Source: an uncultured Eubacteriales bacterium (GTDB taxonomy: Bacteria > Bacillota > Clostridia > Monoglobales > Monoglobaceae). From it: a stretch of 5,468 nt of DNA. The translations under genes were made by a program, and so were the position numbers. This document shows positions 1 through 5,468 of this stretch, in pieces (positions within the stretch are counted from its first letter, which is position 1; every line of letters starts with the position of its first letter). The stretch covers positions 1-5,468 of the forward strand of contig CATVQN010000100.1 in NCBI GenBank assembly GCA_958346135.1. Direction: 5' to 3'. The notes beneath the pieces are model-generated. The model had not been told where the DNA came from, ran no database searches, and saw only the letters and a program-made list of their open reading frames with translations.

Positions 1-76
1 GTGTTTAACAATACGGTAAAAAGTATCATCAAAACAAAAGGTATCTTTTTCACTTTTCATACCACCTTTAAAGTTC

Positions 77-1414
77 TTATTTATCTTTCCTTGACATCAA
101 TACTACGCACTCCACATGAGCGCTGCGGGGAAACATGTTCACAGGGGTCACTTTTTCTATCCGATACCCGTTTTCGGTTAAAAATTTCAAATCACGCGCC
201 AGAGTTGAAGGCTTGCAGGACACATAGACAATCCGCAAAGGCTTTACCTTTACCAGTGTTTCCAAAAGTGCTGTATCACACCCCTTGCGTGGCGGATCTA
301 AAATCACTACATCTGCTCTTTCTCCCCGTCTTACTAATTCCGGCACCACAATCTCTGCCTTGCCGCAATAGTAACAAGCATTTTCAATTCCGTTGAGCAT
401 TGCGTTCTCACGGGCATTCTCCACAGCATCCTCCACTATTTCAACACCAATCACTTTTTTTGCTTTGTGCGCCATAAAGAGTCCTATGGTACCGATACCG
501 CAATAGAGATCCCACAAGGTTTCCTTTCCTGAAAGACACGCATATGCGGCGGCAATTTCATAGAGTGTTTGAGTTAAAAAACGATTGACCTGATAAAAAG
601 ACAGCGGGGAGATTTTAAACTGAATTTCTCCGATCCGGTCAATTAGGTAATCCCGACCCCAAAGAATGTGATTCTCTTTTCCCAGAACCACGTTAGTAGG
701 CTTTTCATTGATATTTTGAACGATTCCCGCCACCGGGAAACGCAAACTCAAAATATTCTCAATCAATGCATCTTTGGCCGGGAATTTCTTCTCCCCGGTG
801 ACCAACACCAGCAGCATTTCTCCGCTGCCTTCCCGAATATAGATGTGCCTTAAAAATCCCTGATTCGTATTTTCATCATAGGGCGCAATTCGATATTCTT
901 CCATCCAGCGCTTTATCATAGCAAGCACCTCAGTGTCCCGCTCCCCCTGAATCAAACAATCCGCGACGGGAATCAGCGCATGACTGTTTCGTCTGTAAAA
1001 TCCGATTCCTGCCGGCGTTACAGGATACTGCGCCTTGTTCCGGTAACGTGTCAGCCGATTGGAGCACACAACCTGCTCAGACACTGCGTCTAAACCGCCG
1101 ATTCGCCGGATGCACGACTCAACCTTCTCCCGTTTATAAGAAAGCTCTGCATGGATATCCATATGCCATAACTGACACCCTCCGCATTGATAAAAATACG
1201 GACATTCTGCTTTGGTACGATGCGGGGACGGTTTTATAACCTCTAAAAGCTTTCCATAAGCATAGTTCTTTAAAACTTTTACAATTAAAATCCGTACTTT
1301 CTCTCCCTCAATGGTATACGGAACAAAGACTGCCATACTGCCGACTCTTCCGACTCCGTCACCCTCATCCGTCATTCCTGTAATTTCTACCTCATAAATT
1401 TCGTTTTTCTGCAT
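77..1414 (-). CDS. rlmD: 23S rRNA (uracil-C5)-methyltransferase, RlmD/RlmCD (TrmA/RumA) family
   Basis: This cytoplasmic enzyme transfers a methyl group from S-adenosylmethionine to C5 of uracil in 23S rRNA (U1939 in E. coli numbering, and possibly also U747 as in Bacillus RlmCD). The 445-residue length is normal for the family. Residues 1-60 form a TRAM RNA-binding domain. Four cysteines fit the family's 4Fe-4S cluster site: C71, C77 and C80 (C-x5-C-x2-C) plus C153. The C-terminal Rossmann methyltransferase domain shows SFYQVN (272-277), the SAM loop DLYCGIGTIGL (302-312), DPPRKG (373-378), the catalytic nucleophile C400 in VSCKPSTLARD, and the probable general base E435 in HVEC. All key residues are intact. 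The ATG start is supported by AGGAG six bases upstream (minus strand, about 1421-1425). It lies 23 bases after recR and is probably the third gene of the same operon. The family is certain; the exact target uridine(s) cannot be settled from sequence alone. Confidence 0.96.
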   Translation of the reverse strand: MQKNEIYEVEITGMTDEGDGVGRVGSMAVFVPYTIEGEKVRILIVKVLKNYAYGKLLEVIKPSPHRTKAECPYFYQCGGCQLWHMDIHAELSYKREKVESCIRRIGGLDAVSEQVVCSNRLTRYRNKAQYPVTPAGIGFYRRNSHALIPVADCLIQGERDTEVLAMIKRWMEEYRIAPYDENTNQGFLRHIYIREGSGEMLLVLVTGEKKFPAKDALIENILSLRFPVAGIVQNINEKPTNVVLGKENHILWGRDYLIDRIGEIQFKISPLSFYQVNRFLTQTLYEIAAAYACLSGKETLWDLYCGIGTIGLFMAHKAKKVIGVEIVEDAVENARENAMLNGIENACYYCGKAEIVVPELVRRGERADVVILDPPRKGCDTALLETLVKVKPLRIVYVSCKPSTLARDLKFLTENGYRIEKVTPVNMFPRSAHVECVVLMSRKDK

Positions 1415-1437
1415 AACTTTCTCCTGCTGCGTAAATT

Positions 1438-2037
1438 CTATAATTCAACCCGCCATTGCAGCGCTTTGGAAAGTGTGATCTCATCGGCAAATTCCAGTTC
1501 GCCGCCAACGGGAACACCATGCGCTATCCTGGTTACTTTGACGCCGAAGGGCTTAATCAGTTTGGAAATATACATGGCTGTTGTCTCCCCCTCCAAATTC
1601 GGGTTGGTGGCCATAATCACCTCTTTAATTCCGCCTGCGGAAATTCTTTCCATCAGTTCCTTGATCCGAATATCATCCGGACCTATGTTGTCCATAGGAG
1701 CAATGGCGCCGTGCAACACATGGTATACCCCCTTAAACTCATTGGTGCGCTCCATTTGAAGTACATCTTTCGGACTTTCCATCACACAGATTACACCGTG
1801 GTCCCGTGATGGATTGGCACAGATATTGCATAGCTCCTTATCCGAAAGGTTCTGACATTCCTTGCAGTAGCAAAGGGATTTTTTCGCCTCTATAATTGCA
1901 TAGGCAAACTTTTCCGCCTTTTCCTTTGGCTGATTTAAAACGTAAAAAGCCAATCTCTGCGCTGTCTTGCTGCCAATTCCCGGCAACTTTTCAAACTCCT
2001 CAATAAGGTTCTGTAGGGGTGCTGCAAAATATTCCAT
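1438..2037 (-). CDS. recR: Recombination mediator protein RecR
   Basis: RecR works with RecO (and RecF) to load RecA onto SSB-coated single-stranded DNA at gaps and stalled forks; it forms a ring-like clamp. The 199-residue length matches the family exactly. Domains in order: a helix-hairpin-helix (LPGIGSKTAQRLA, residues 18-30), a C4 zinc finger (C58-x2-C61 and C70-x2-C73), a Toprim domain from about residue 80 (E87 in VMESPKDV; TNPNLEGETTA at 144-154), and the conserved C-terminal segment with GVPVGGELEFAD (174-185). An additional cysteine, C56, sits two residues before the zinc finger and is not part of the usual ligand set. The ATG is preceded by AGGAGG at a six-base spacing. It follows recD2 after 17 bases and precedes rlmD by 23, so it is probably the middle gene of a three-gene operon. 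It is not next to dnaX or ebfC, its usual neighbours in many bacteria. Confidence 0.98.
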   Translation of the reverse strand: MEYFAAPLQNLIEEFEKLPGIGSKTAQRLAFYVLNQPKEKAEKFAYAIIEAKKSLCYCKECQNLSDKELCNICANPSRDHGVICVMESPKDVLQMERTNEFKGVYHVLHGAIAPMDNIGPDDIRIKELMERISAGGIKEVIMATNPNLEGETTAMYISKLIKPFGVKVTRIAHGVPVGGELEFADEITLSKALQWRVEL

Positions 2038-2054
2038 CTGTTTCCTCCTGATTT

Positions 2055-4253
2055 CTAAAAAATCTGTAGTTTATTCTTTAATCCGGAAAAACGCTTTTGT
2101 GTATTATCGTTATCCACAAACATCTTCACATATTCCTCACGTCCCACCAATACCACCAAAGATTTGGCACGGGTGATAGCCGTGTACAAAAGATTTCTGG
2201 TCATCAGAAGCCGATGTGTTTCAAAGACCGGCATAACCACCACATCAAACTCACTGCCCTGACTTTTATGCACCGTAATCGCATAGGCCAGCTCCAGCTC
2301 ATCCAGCAGCATAAAGTCATACTTAACCAGCCTATCGTCAAACACCACACTCAGCTTTTGATTTCGATTGTCAATTTCCGTAATAAATCCCACATCACCG
2401 TTAAATACACCAAGTCCCTTTTCACTGCCGTCAATACGTTCCCATTCCATTTGATAGTTATTTTTAATCTGCATCACTTTATCCCCCAGCCGGAAAATAC
2501 AGTGACTTGCAATTTTCTCCGGTTTCCCGGAATCCGGAGGATTCAGCGCCTGCTGCAATACGGCATTGAGATTCTGGACGCCGATGAGTGATTTTCGAGT
2601 AGGAGTCAGCACCTGAATCTGGGAGATATTGCTAAGTCCATATGCCTTAGGCAGTCTTCGGGCACATAGATCCGCAATGGTATCCGGAAGGGTCATGGGA
2701 TCGTCTCTGGTAACAAGGAAAAAGTCATTGTCCCAATCGTTAAGCATCGGCATTTCACCGTGGTTGATACGATGGGCATTCATGACAATCATACTCTCCC
2801 GCGCCTGGCGGAAAATCTCGGTCAGCCGAATGCAGGTAAGGACTTCACTTTCAATAATATCCTTTAACACGTTTCCCGCACCCACTGAGGGCAGCTGGTC
2901 ACTGTCGCCTACCATAACCAGGCGAGCACCTCGGGGAATGGCATCCAATAAGCTATCCATCAGCAGGATGTCTACCATAGACATCTCATCTACAATCAAG
3001 ATGTCACAATCCAACGTATTTTGGGCATTTCGGGCAAAATGTGATCCAACCTCATCAATTCCCGGCGTAATTTCCAAAAGTCTGTGGATGGTTTTCGCTT
3101 CCATACCCGAAAGCTCCGTAATCCGCTTGGCTGCCCGACCGGTTGGCGCCGCCAAAGCCACCCGCTTTCTTAAGCGCTGCATCAATTCAATCATGGTTTT
3201 AATAATGGTGGTCTTCCCGGTACCGGGCCCACCGGTAATCACCATGGCAGAATTCTGAAAAACACATCGCACCGCTTCGAGCTGTGCTTCGGCAAGATGG
3301 ATTCCGGTATCCTCCTCCACTTCTTCAATCAGTCTATCGTATTCTTCGCTTTTTTCATCAAAAATCAGCTGCGACATTTCCAAAAGTCTTTCTGCCACAC
3401 GCTTTTCCGCATTATAATACAGTTTTAGATACAGAGCATCAAAATCTCCCATATTGGAAAGCACCAGATCTCCCCGCAGCAGCATTTCAGCAATGGTCTC
3501 TTCCACTGCGCCCCGCTCCACCTCCAAAAACTGACAAGCCTGTCCCACTACCGCTGATCTCGGAAGAAAGGTGTGACCATTTAAATAGCCAATCTGCTGC
3601 ATCAAAAACTGGATGCCGGCAGAGATTCGTTCATACGAACAAGGATTTAAGCCCAGGTCTTCTGCGATTTTGTCCGCAGTTTTAAAATTGATTCCGTCAA
3701 CACGCTCTGCCAATATATAGGGATTCTCCTGTACTAGCTTCACCGTGGAAACACCGAACTGCTGAAAGGCCTTAAAGGCTGCACCGGGAGATATTCCGAA
3801 TTTTTGAAAGAACATCACCACCTCCCGGACGCCGATGAGTTCTATGTATTTTTTATAGATTGCATCAACCTTCTTTTTGGTCAGTCCCGAAATCACCAGA
3901 AGCCGATCCGGTTCATGCTCAATAACCTCCAGAGCCTCTGCACCGAACATTTCCACTATTTTTCTAGCCGTGGTCTTTCCGATTCCCGGCAGCAACCCGG
4001 AGGAAAGATATTTTTCAATTTCCGTTTCCGAGGTGGGCATTTTATATTCATATCCCTCTACCTTGAATTGGTCACCGTATTCCACATGCGTCACCCATTG
4101 CCCGTAAACAACAATAGATTCGCCCTCGGCCAGGTTTGGCATATATCCCGTCAGCGTAATCAGCTGTCCCCCGCTGGAAATATCACAAACAGTATATCCG
4201 TTTTCCGAATTTTCGTAAATGATATTCTCCACAATACCGTCAAGTTTCAGCAT
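2055..4253 (-). CDS. recD2: RecD2-type (RecD-like, YrrC) ATP-dependent DNA helicase
   Basis: RecD2 is a superfamily 1B helicase that unwinds DNA 5' to 3' without RecB or RecC; in Bacillus and Deinococcus it is linked to fork progression, damage tolerance and mutation avoidance. At 732 residues it is close to the Deinococcus protein and shorter than Bacillus YrrC. The N-terminal half, absent from classical RecD, has a probable OB-like region (1-70) and helix-hairpin-helix elements (LLPGIGKTTARKIV at 87-100, another near 119-130). The motor core has Walker A GGPGTGKTT (341-349, K347), motif Ia APTGRAAKR (369-377), Walker B VDEMSM (421-426, D422/E423), motif III GDSDQLPSVGAG (449-460), motif IV IFRQ (480-483, R482), motif V region ITVHKSQGSEFD (659-670) and motif VI YTAITRAK (690-697, R695). 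All are intact, so it should be active. The ATG start has GGGAGG eight to nine bases upstream. It is the first gene of its operon, with a promoter directly ahead. Confidence 0.97.
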   Translation of the reverse strand: MLKLDGIVENIIYENSENGYTVCDISSGGQLITLTGYMPNLAEGESIVVYGQWVTHVEYGDQFKVEGYEYKMPTSETEIEKYLSSGLLPGIGKTTARKIVEMFGAEALEVIEHEPDRLLVISGLTKKKVDAIYKKYIELIGVREVVMFFQKFGISPGAAFKAFQQFGVSTVKLVQENPYILAERVDGINFKTADKIAEDLGLNPCSYERISAGIQFLMQQIGYLNGHTFLPRSAVVGQACQFLEVERGAVEETIAEMLLRGDLVLSNMGDFDALYLKLYYNAEKRVAERLLEMSQLIFDEKSEEYDRLIEEVEEDTGIHLAEAQLEAVRCVFQNSAMVITGGPGTGKTTIIKTMIELMQRLRKRVALAAPTGRAAKRITELSGMEAKTIHRLLEITPGIDEVGSHFARNAQNTLDCDILIVDEMSMVDILLMDSLLDAIPRGARLVMVGDSDQLPSVGAGNVLKDIIESEVLTCIRLTEIFRQARESMIVMNAHRINHGEMPMLNDWDNDFFLVTRDDPMTLPDTIADLCARRLPKAYGLSNISQIQVLTPTRKSLIGVQNLNAVLQQALNPPDSGKPEKIASHCIFRLGDKVMQIKNNYQMEWERIDGSEKGLGVFNGDVGFITEIDNRNQKLSVVFDDRLVKYDFMLLDELELAYAITVHKSQGSEFDVVVMPVFETHRLLMTRNLLYTAITRAKSLVVLVGREEYVKMFVDNDNTQKRFSGLKNKLQIF

Positions 4254-4268
4254 TTGCCAAACCTCCCT
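4254..4268 (-). promoter_or_regulatory. Ribosome binding site of recD2
   Basis: The minus strand reads GGGAGGT followed by TTGGCAA and then the ATG at 4253-4251. The Shine-Dalgarno core GGAGG sits eight bases from the start codon, a good spacing, and it decides this start. The last bases before the ATG belong to a 10-base inverted repeat described separately. Confidence 0.8.
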
Positions 4269-4292
4269 TCTGTCTCACATTCAATCTTTTAT

Positions 4293-4321
4293 ATTATAAA
4301 ACAAATACTAAGAAAACACAA
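4293..4321 (-). promoter_or_regulatory. Predicted sigma-A promoter for the recD2-recR-rlmD operon
   Basis: On the minus strand a perfect -10 hexamer TATAAT (4293-4298) lies 17 bases downstream of TTGTGT (4316-4321), which matches the -35 consensus at its first three positions. Spacing is optimal and the surroundings are AT-rich. Transcription would start near 4286, giving a leader of about 33 bases before the recD2 ATG. The upstream aroE unit ends in a terminator just before this site, which makes a fresh promoter necessary. This is a sequence prediction; no LexA-type operator (GAAC...GTTC) is seen nearby. Confidence 0.7.
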
Positions 4322-4353
4322 GTTTTTTCTCCAACTGTTTTGGCAAATCAATC

Positions 4354-4386
4354 ATAAAAGAAAAAGGAGCGAATCCATCGCTCCTA
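4354..4386 (-). terminator. Intrinsic terminator of the aroQ-aroE unit, overlapping the aroE stop codon
   Basis: On the minus strand AGGAGCGA (4385-4378) pairs perfectly with TCGCTCCT (4372-4365) around a five-base loop TGGAT, giving an 8-bp stem with five G-C pairs. It is followed by TTTTCTTTTAT, a U-rich tract. The first bases of the stem are the last two bases of the aroE TAG stop codon. On the plus strand the stem is not followed by a T tract, so it works in one direction only. It separates the shikimate unit from the recD2 operon. Confidence 0.88.
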
Positions 4387-5238
4387 AAGAATCACTTTTT
4401 TGACAGCCCGGGAAACCGCCGGATAAAGGGCGAGCTTATCCATAGAGGTATCTAAATAAATCTCATCTGCCAGCATCGCCTGAAAAATCAGCATTCCCAG
4501 TCCGTTTAAGGTGCGGTGTCCACGGCACTCTGCCTCATAGAGCAGCCGTGTCTGTTCCGGATTATAAATCAGATCCGAAACCAGACAGGTATCGGGAAGT
4601 ACATCCAAAAATCCAAAGTCCGAGAAATCGTCCGTCATTCCATGCATTCCAAGAGGTGTGGCATTGATTAAAATATCACAGCTGCGGCACACGCTGTATA
4701 GGTTTTCTGCATCCATCGAAAACGCCTGTGCCGAAACACCTGTTTTCTCTTTCACACTGTCACAAATTGCCGTTGCCTGACTAAGCGTACGGTTCAGCAC
4801 AGTAAGGGCGGAGGCGCCGTCAAGAGCGGCCTTATACAATATCGTTCTTGCTACACCGCCTGCGCCTAAAATAACCACGCTCCTTTGCGAAAACGCTTCC
4901 TGAACCAGCGAAAGTGCCGTGGTATAGCCGCCGGCATCTGTGTTATAGCCATAGAGATTGCCGTTTCTCACCCGCACAGTATTGACCGACTGAAACCGTG
5001 CAGCCTCTTCTTCTATCTCGGATAGGTATGGCAGAATATCCACCTTGTGGGGCATCGTAAGATTAAATCCGTCGATCTCTTTCTCGCGGACAAACCGCAA
5101 AAAGGCCTCCAGTTCTCCCTTTTTGACCTGTACCTTATAGTATTGATAGTCTACTCCTAAGTTGTCTAAAACAGCGCCGTGTACTGCAGGGGAAAGACTG
5201 TGTTCAATGGGATCACCGATCACTGCAAGCTTTATCAT
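4384..5238 (-). CDS. aroE: Shikimate dehydrogenase (NADP+), AroE
   Basis: AroE reduces 3-dehydroshikimate to shikimate with NADPH, the fourth step of the shikimate pathway to chorismate and the aromatic amino acids. The 284 residues are of typical length. The N-terminal substrate domain shows SLSP (residues 14-17, the shikimate-binding serines S14 and S16), NLTMPHK (59-65) with catalytic K65, and YNTDAGG (98-104) with catalytic D101. The Rossmann domain has the glycine loop GAGGVAR (125-131), NRT (149-151; the Arg/Thr pattern expected for NADP preference) and NATPLGM (192-198). The C-terminal NGLGMLIFQA (245-254) is the conserved substrate-domain helix with Q253. The ATG is preceded by GAGG at nine bases and by the overlapping end of aroQ (26 bases shared). 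The gene ends in TAG at the base of an intrinsic terminator. The double catalytic pair K65/D101 argues for a true AroE; the paralogues YdiB and quinate dehydrogenase remain less likely alternatives. Confidence 0.96.
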   Translation of the reverse strand: MIKLAVIGDPIEHSLSPAVHGAVLDNLGVDYQYYKVQVKKGELEAFLRFVREKEIDGFNLTMPHKVDILPYLSEIEEEAARFQSVNTVRVRNGNLYGYNTDAGGYTTALSLVQEAFSQRSVVILGAGGVARTILYKAALDGASALTVLNRTLSQATAICDSVKEKTGVSAQAFSMDAENLYSVCRSCDILINATPLGMHGMTDDFSDFGFLDVLPDTCLVSDLIYNPEQTRLLYEAECRGHRTLNGLGMLIFQAMLADEIYLDTSMDKLALYPAVSRAVKKVIL

Positions 5239-5468
5239 CTTGTTTTACCTCTTCTAACAAATACTCTATTGCCAGGGTATACCCCCGAAATCCAAGTCCG
5301 CAAATCTGACCGATGCAGGCCGGTGCCGTAACAGACCGGCGGCGGAATTCATCTCGCTTATGAATATTGCTGAGATGCACCTCAACCGCAGGCAGATTCA
5401 CCGCCATCAATGCGTCATAGATGGCGTAGCTATAATGCGTATATGCCCCCGGATTGATTACAATTGCA
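5213..5468 (-). CDS. aroQ: 3-dehydroquinate dehydratase type II, C-terminal part (cut by window edge)
   Basis: This is the trans-dehydratase that converts 3-dehydroquinate to 3-dehydroshikimate, the substrate of the next gene's product. Only the last 84 codons are present (in frame from 5467); the N-terminus with the catalytic Tyr and Arg loop lies outside. Visible family motifs, numbered from the first visible codon, are NPGAYTH (5-11), with the substrate-binding Asn and catalytic His, D18, VHLSN (30-34), the Arg in EFRRRS (40-45), and ICGLGFRGY (near 52-60). These correspond in spacing to N75, H81, D88, H101-S103 and R112 of the Mycobacterium enzyme. The internal TTG at 5410 is not the start, because homology continues unbroken upstream of it to the window edge. 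The last residues, after YLLEE, form a short tail encoded across the aroE start. The product normally assembles as a dodecamer in the cytoplasm. Confidence 0.94.
   Translation of the reverse strand, partial: AIVINPGAYTHYSYAIYDALMAVNLPAVEVHLSNIHKRDEFRRRSVTAPACIGQICGLGFRGYTLAIEYLLEEVKQDDKACSDR

Larger units (their letters stand above)
4252..4348. repeat. 10-base inverted repeat flanking the recD2 promoter
   Basis: ATTTGCCAAA (4252-4261) and its exact reverse complement TTTGGCAAAT (4339-4348) lie at either side of the predicted promoter, with 77 bases between them. The recD2-proximal arm includes the first two bases of the ATG start codon and the bases between it and the ribosome binding site; the distal arm is upstream of the -35 element. 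Only the proximal arm would be in the predicted transcript. A paired operator is one possible reading; chance is another. Confidence 0.35.

Noticed and set aside
1..76. Possible terminator after rlmD (AT-rich run with AAAAG and CTTTT blocks)
   Set aside because: The best pairings are short A-T stems broken by mismatches, and there is no G-C core followed by a U tract. The real end of the unit may lie outside the window.
1..396. Plus-strand open frame of 131 residues beginning at the window edge with GTG
   Set aside because: It runs antisense to the conserved 3' end of rlmD, shows no recognisable domain, and has no visible start context, so it is a shadow of that gene.
2629..3258. Plus-strand open frame of 209 residues opposite recD2
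   Set aside because: It mirrors the helicase core (Walker A and motifs II-III are read on the other strand), has no family resemblance, and follows from codon bias of the real gene.
4254..4383. Riboswitch, small RNA or attachment site in the gap between aroE and recD2
   Set aside because: The gap is only about 130 bases and is accounted for by a terminator, a promoter and a ribosome binding site; the predicted leader of about 33 bases is too short for a known riboswitch class.
3804..4403. Plus-strand open frame of 199 residues covering the recD2 5' end and the promoter gap
   Set aside because: Most of it is antisense to conserved recD2 coding sequence; it also runs through the recD2 promoter and the aroE terminator, and no ribosome binding site was seen for it.
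5213..5410. A separate 65-residue small protein starting at TTG 5410
   Set aside because: The same frame continues upstream to the window edge with clear type II dehydroquinase motifs (NPGAYTH), so this is only the tail of aroQ.
1..5468. Defence system, mobile element or CRISPR in this window
   Set aside because: All genes are intact housekeeping families with normal motifs; there are no transposase or integrase genes, repeat arrays or unknown genes. RecD2 resembles helicases in some defence loci, but its full N-terminal domain and neighbours mark it as the chromosomal repair enzyme.

Overview
The window holds ordinary chromosomal housekeeping genes, all on the minus strand. The genes look like those of a Gram-positive anaerobe of the class Clostridia, possibly a Lachnospiraceae-type organism. 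That placement rests on strong AGGAGG-like ribosome binding sites before every complete gene, moderate base composition, a RecD2 without RecB or RecC beside it, and general protein flavour. It is an inference and cannot be fixed at genus level from this stretch.

Read in the direction of transcription (from 5468 down to 1), there are two transcription units. The first is the end of a shikimate-pathway cluster. It begins with the C-terminal part of a type II 3-dehydroquinate dehydratase (aroQ, cut by the window edge), which overlaps by 26 bases with a complete shikimate dehydrogenase (aroE). These two enzymes catalyse consecutive steps, 3-dehydroquinate to 3-dehydroshikimate to shikimate. The unit is closed by a clear intrinsic terminator whose stem begins inside the aroE stop codon.

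After a gap of about 130 bases, which contains a good sigma-A-type promoter, a second unit follows: recD2 (SF1B 5'-3' DNA helicase), recR (recombination mediator) and rlmD/rlmCD (23S rRNA uracil-5 methyltransferase). Spacings of 17 and 23 bases, each carrying a ribosome binding site, indicate a single operon. The first two products act in DNA repair and replication-fork maintenance; the third modifies rRNA and probably shares only transcription with them. No convincing terminator is seen in the 76 bases after rlmD, so the unit may continue beyond the window.

I found no mobile element, CRISPR array, RNA gene, broken gene or unknown gene, and nothing that qualifies as a previously undescribed system. 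The points worth a second look are the gene order recD2-recR-rlmD, the compact terminator at the aroE stop, the aroQ/aroE overlap, a 10-base inverted repeat around the recD2 promoter, and the open question of the methyltransferase's target site(s).
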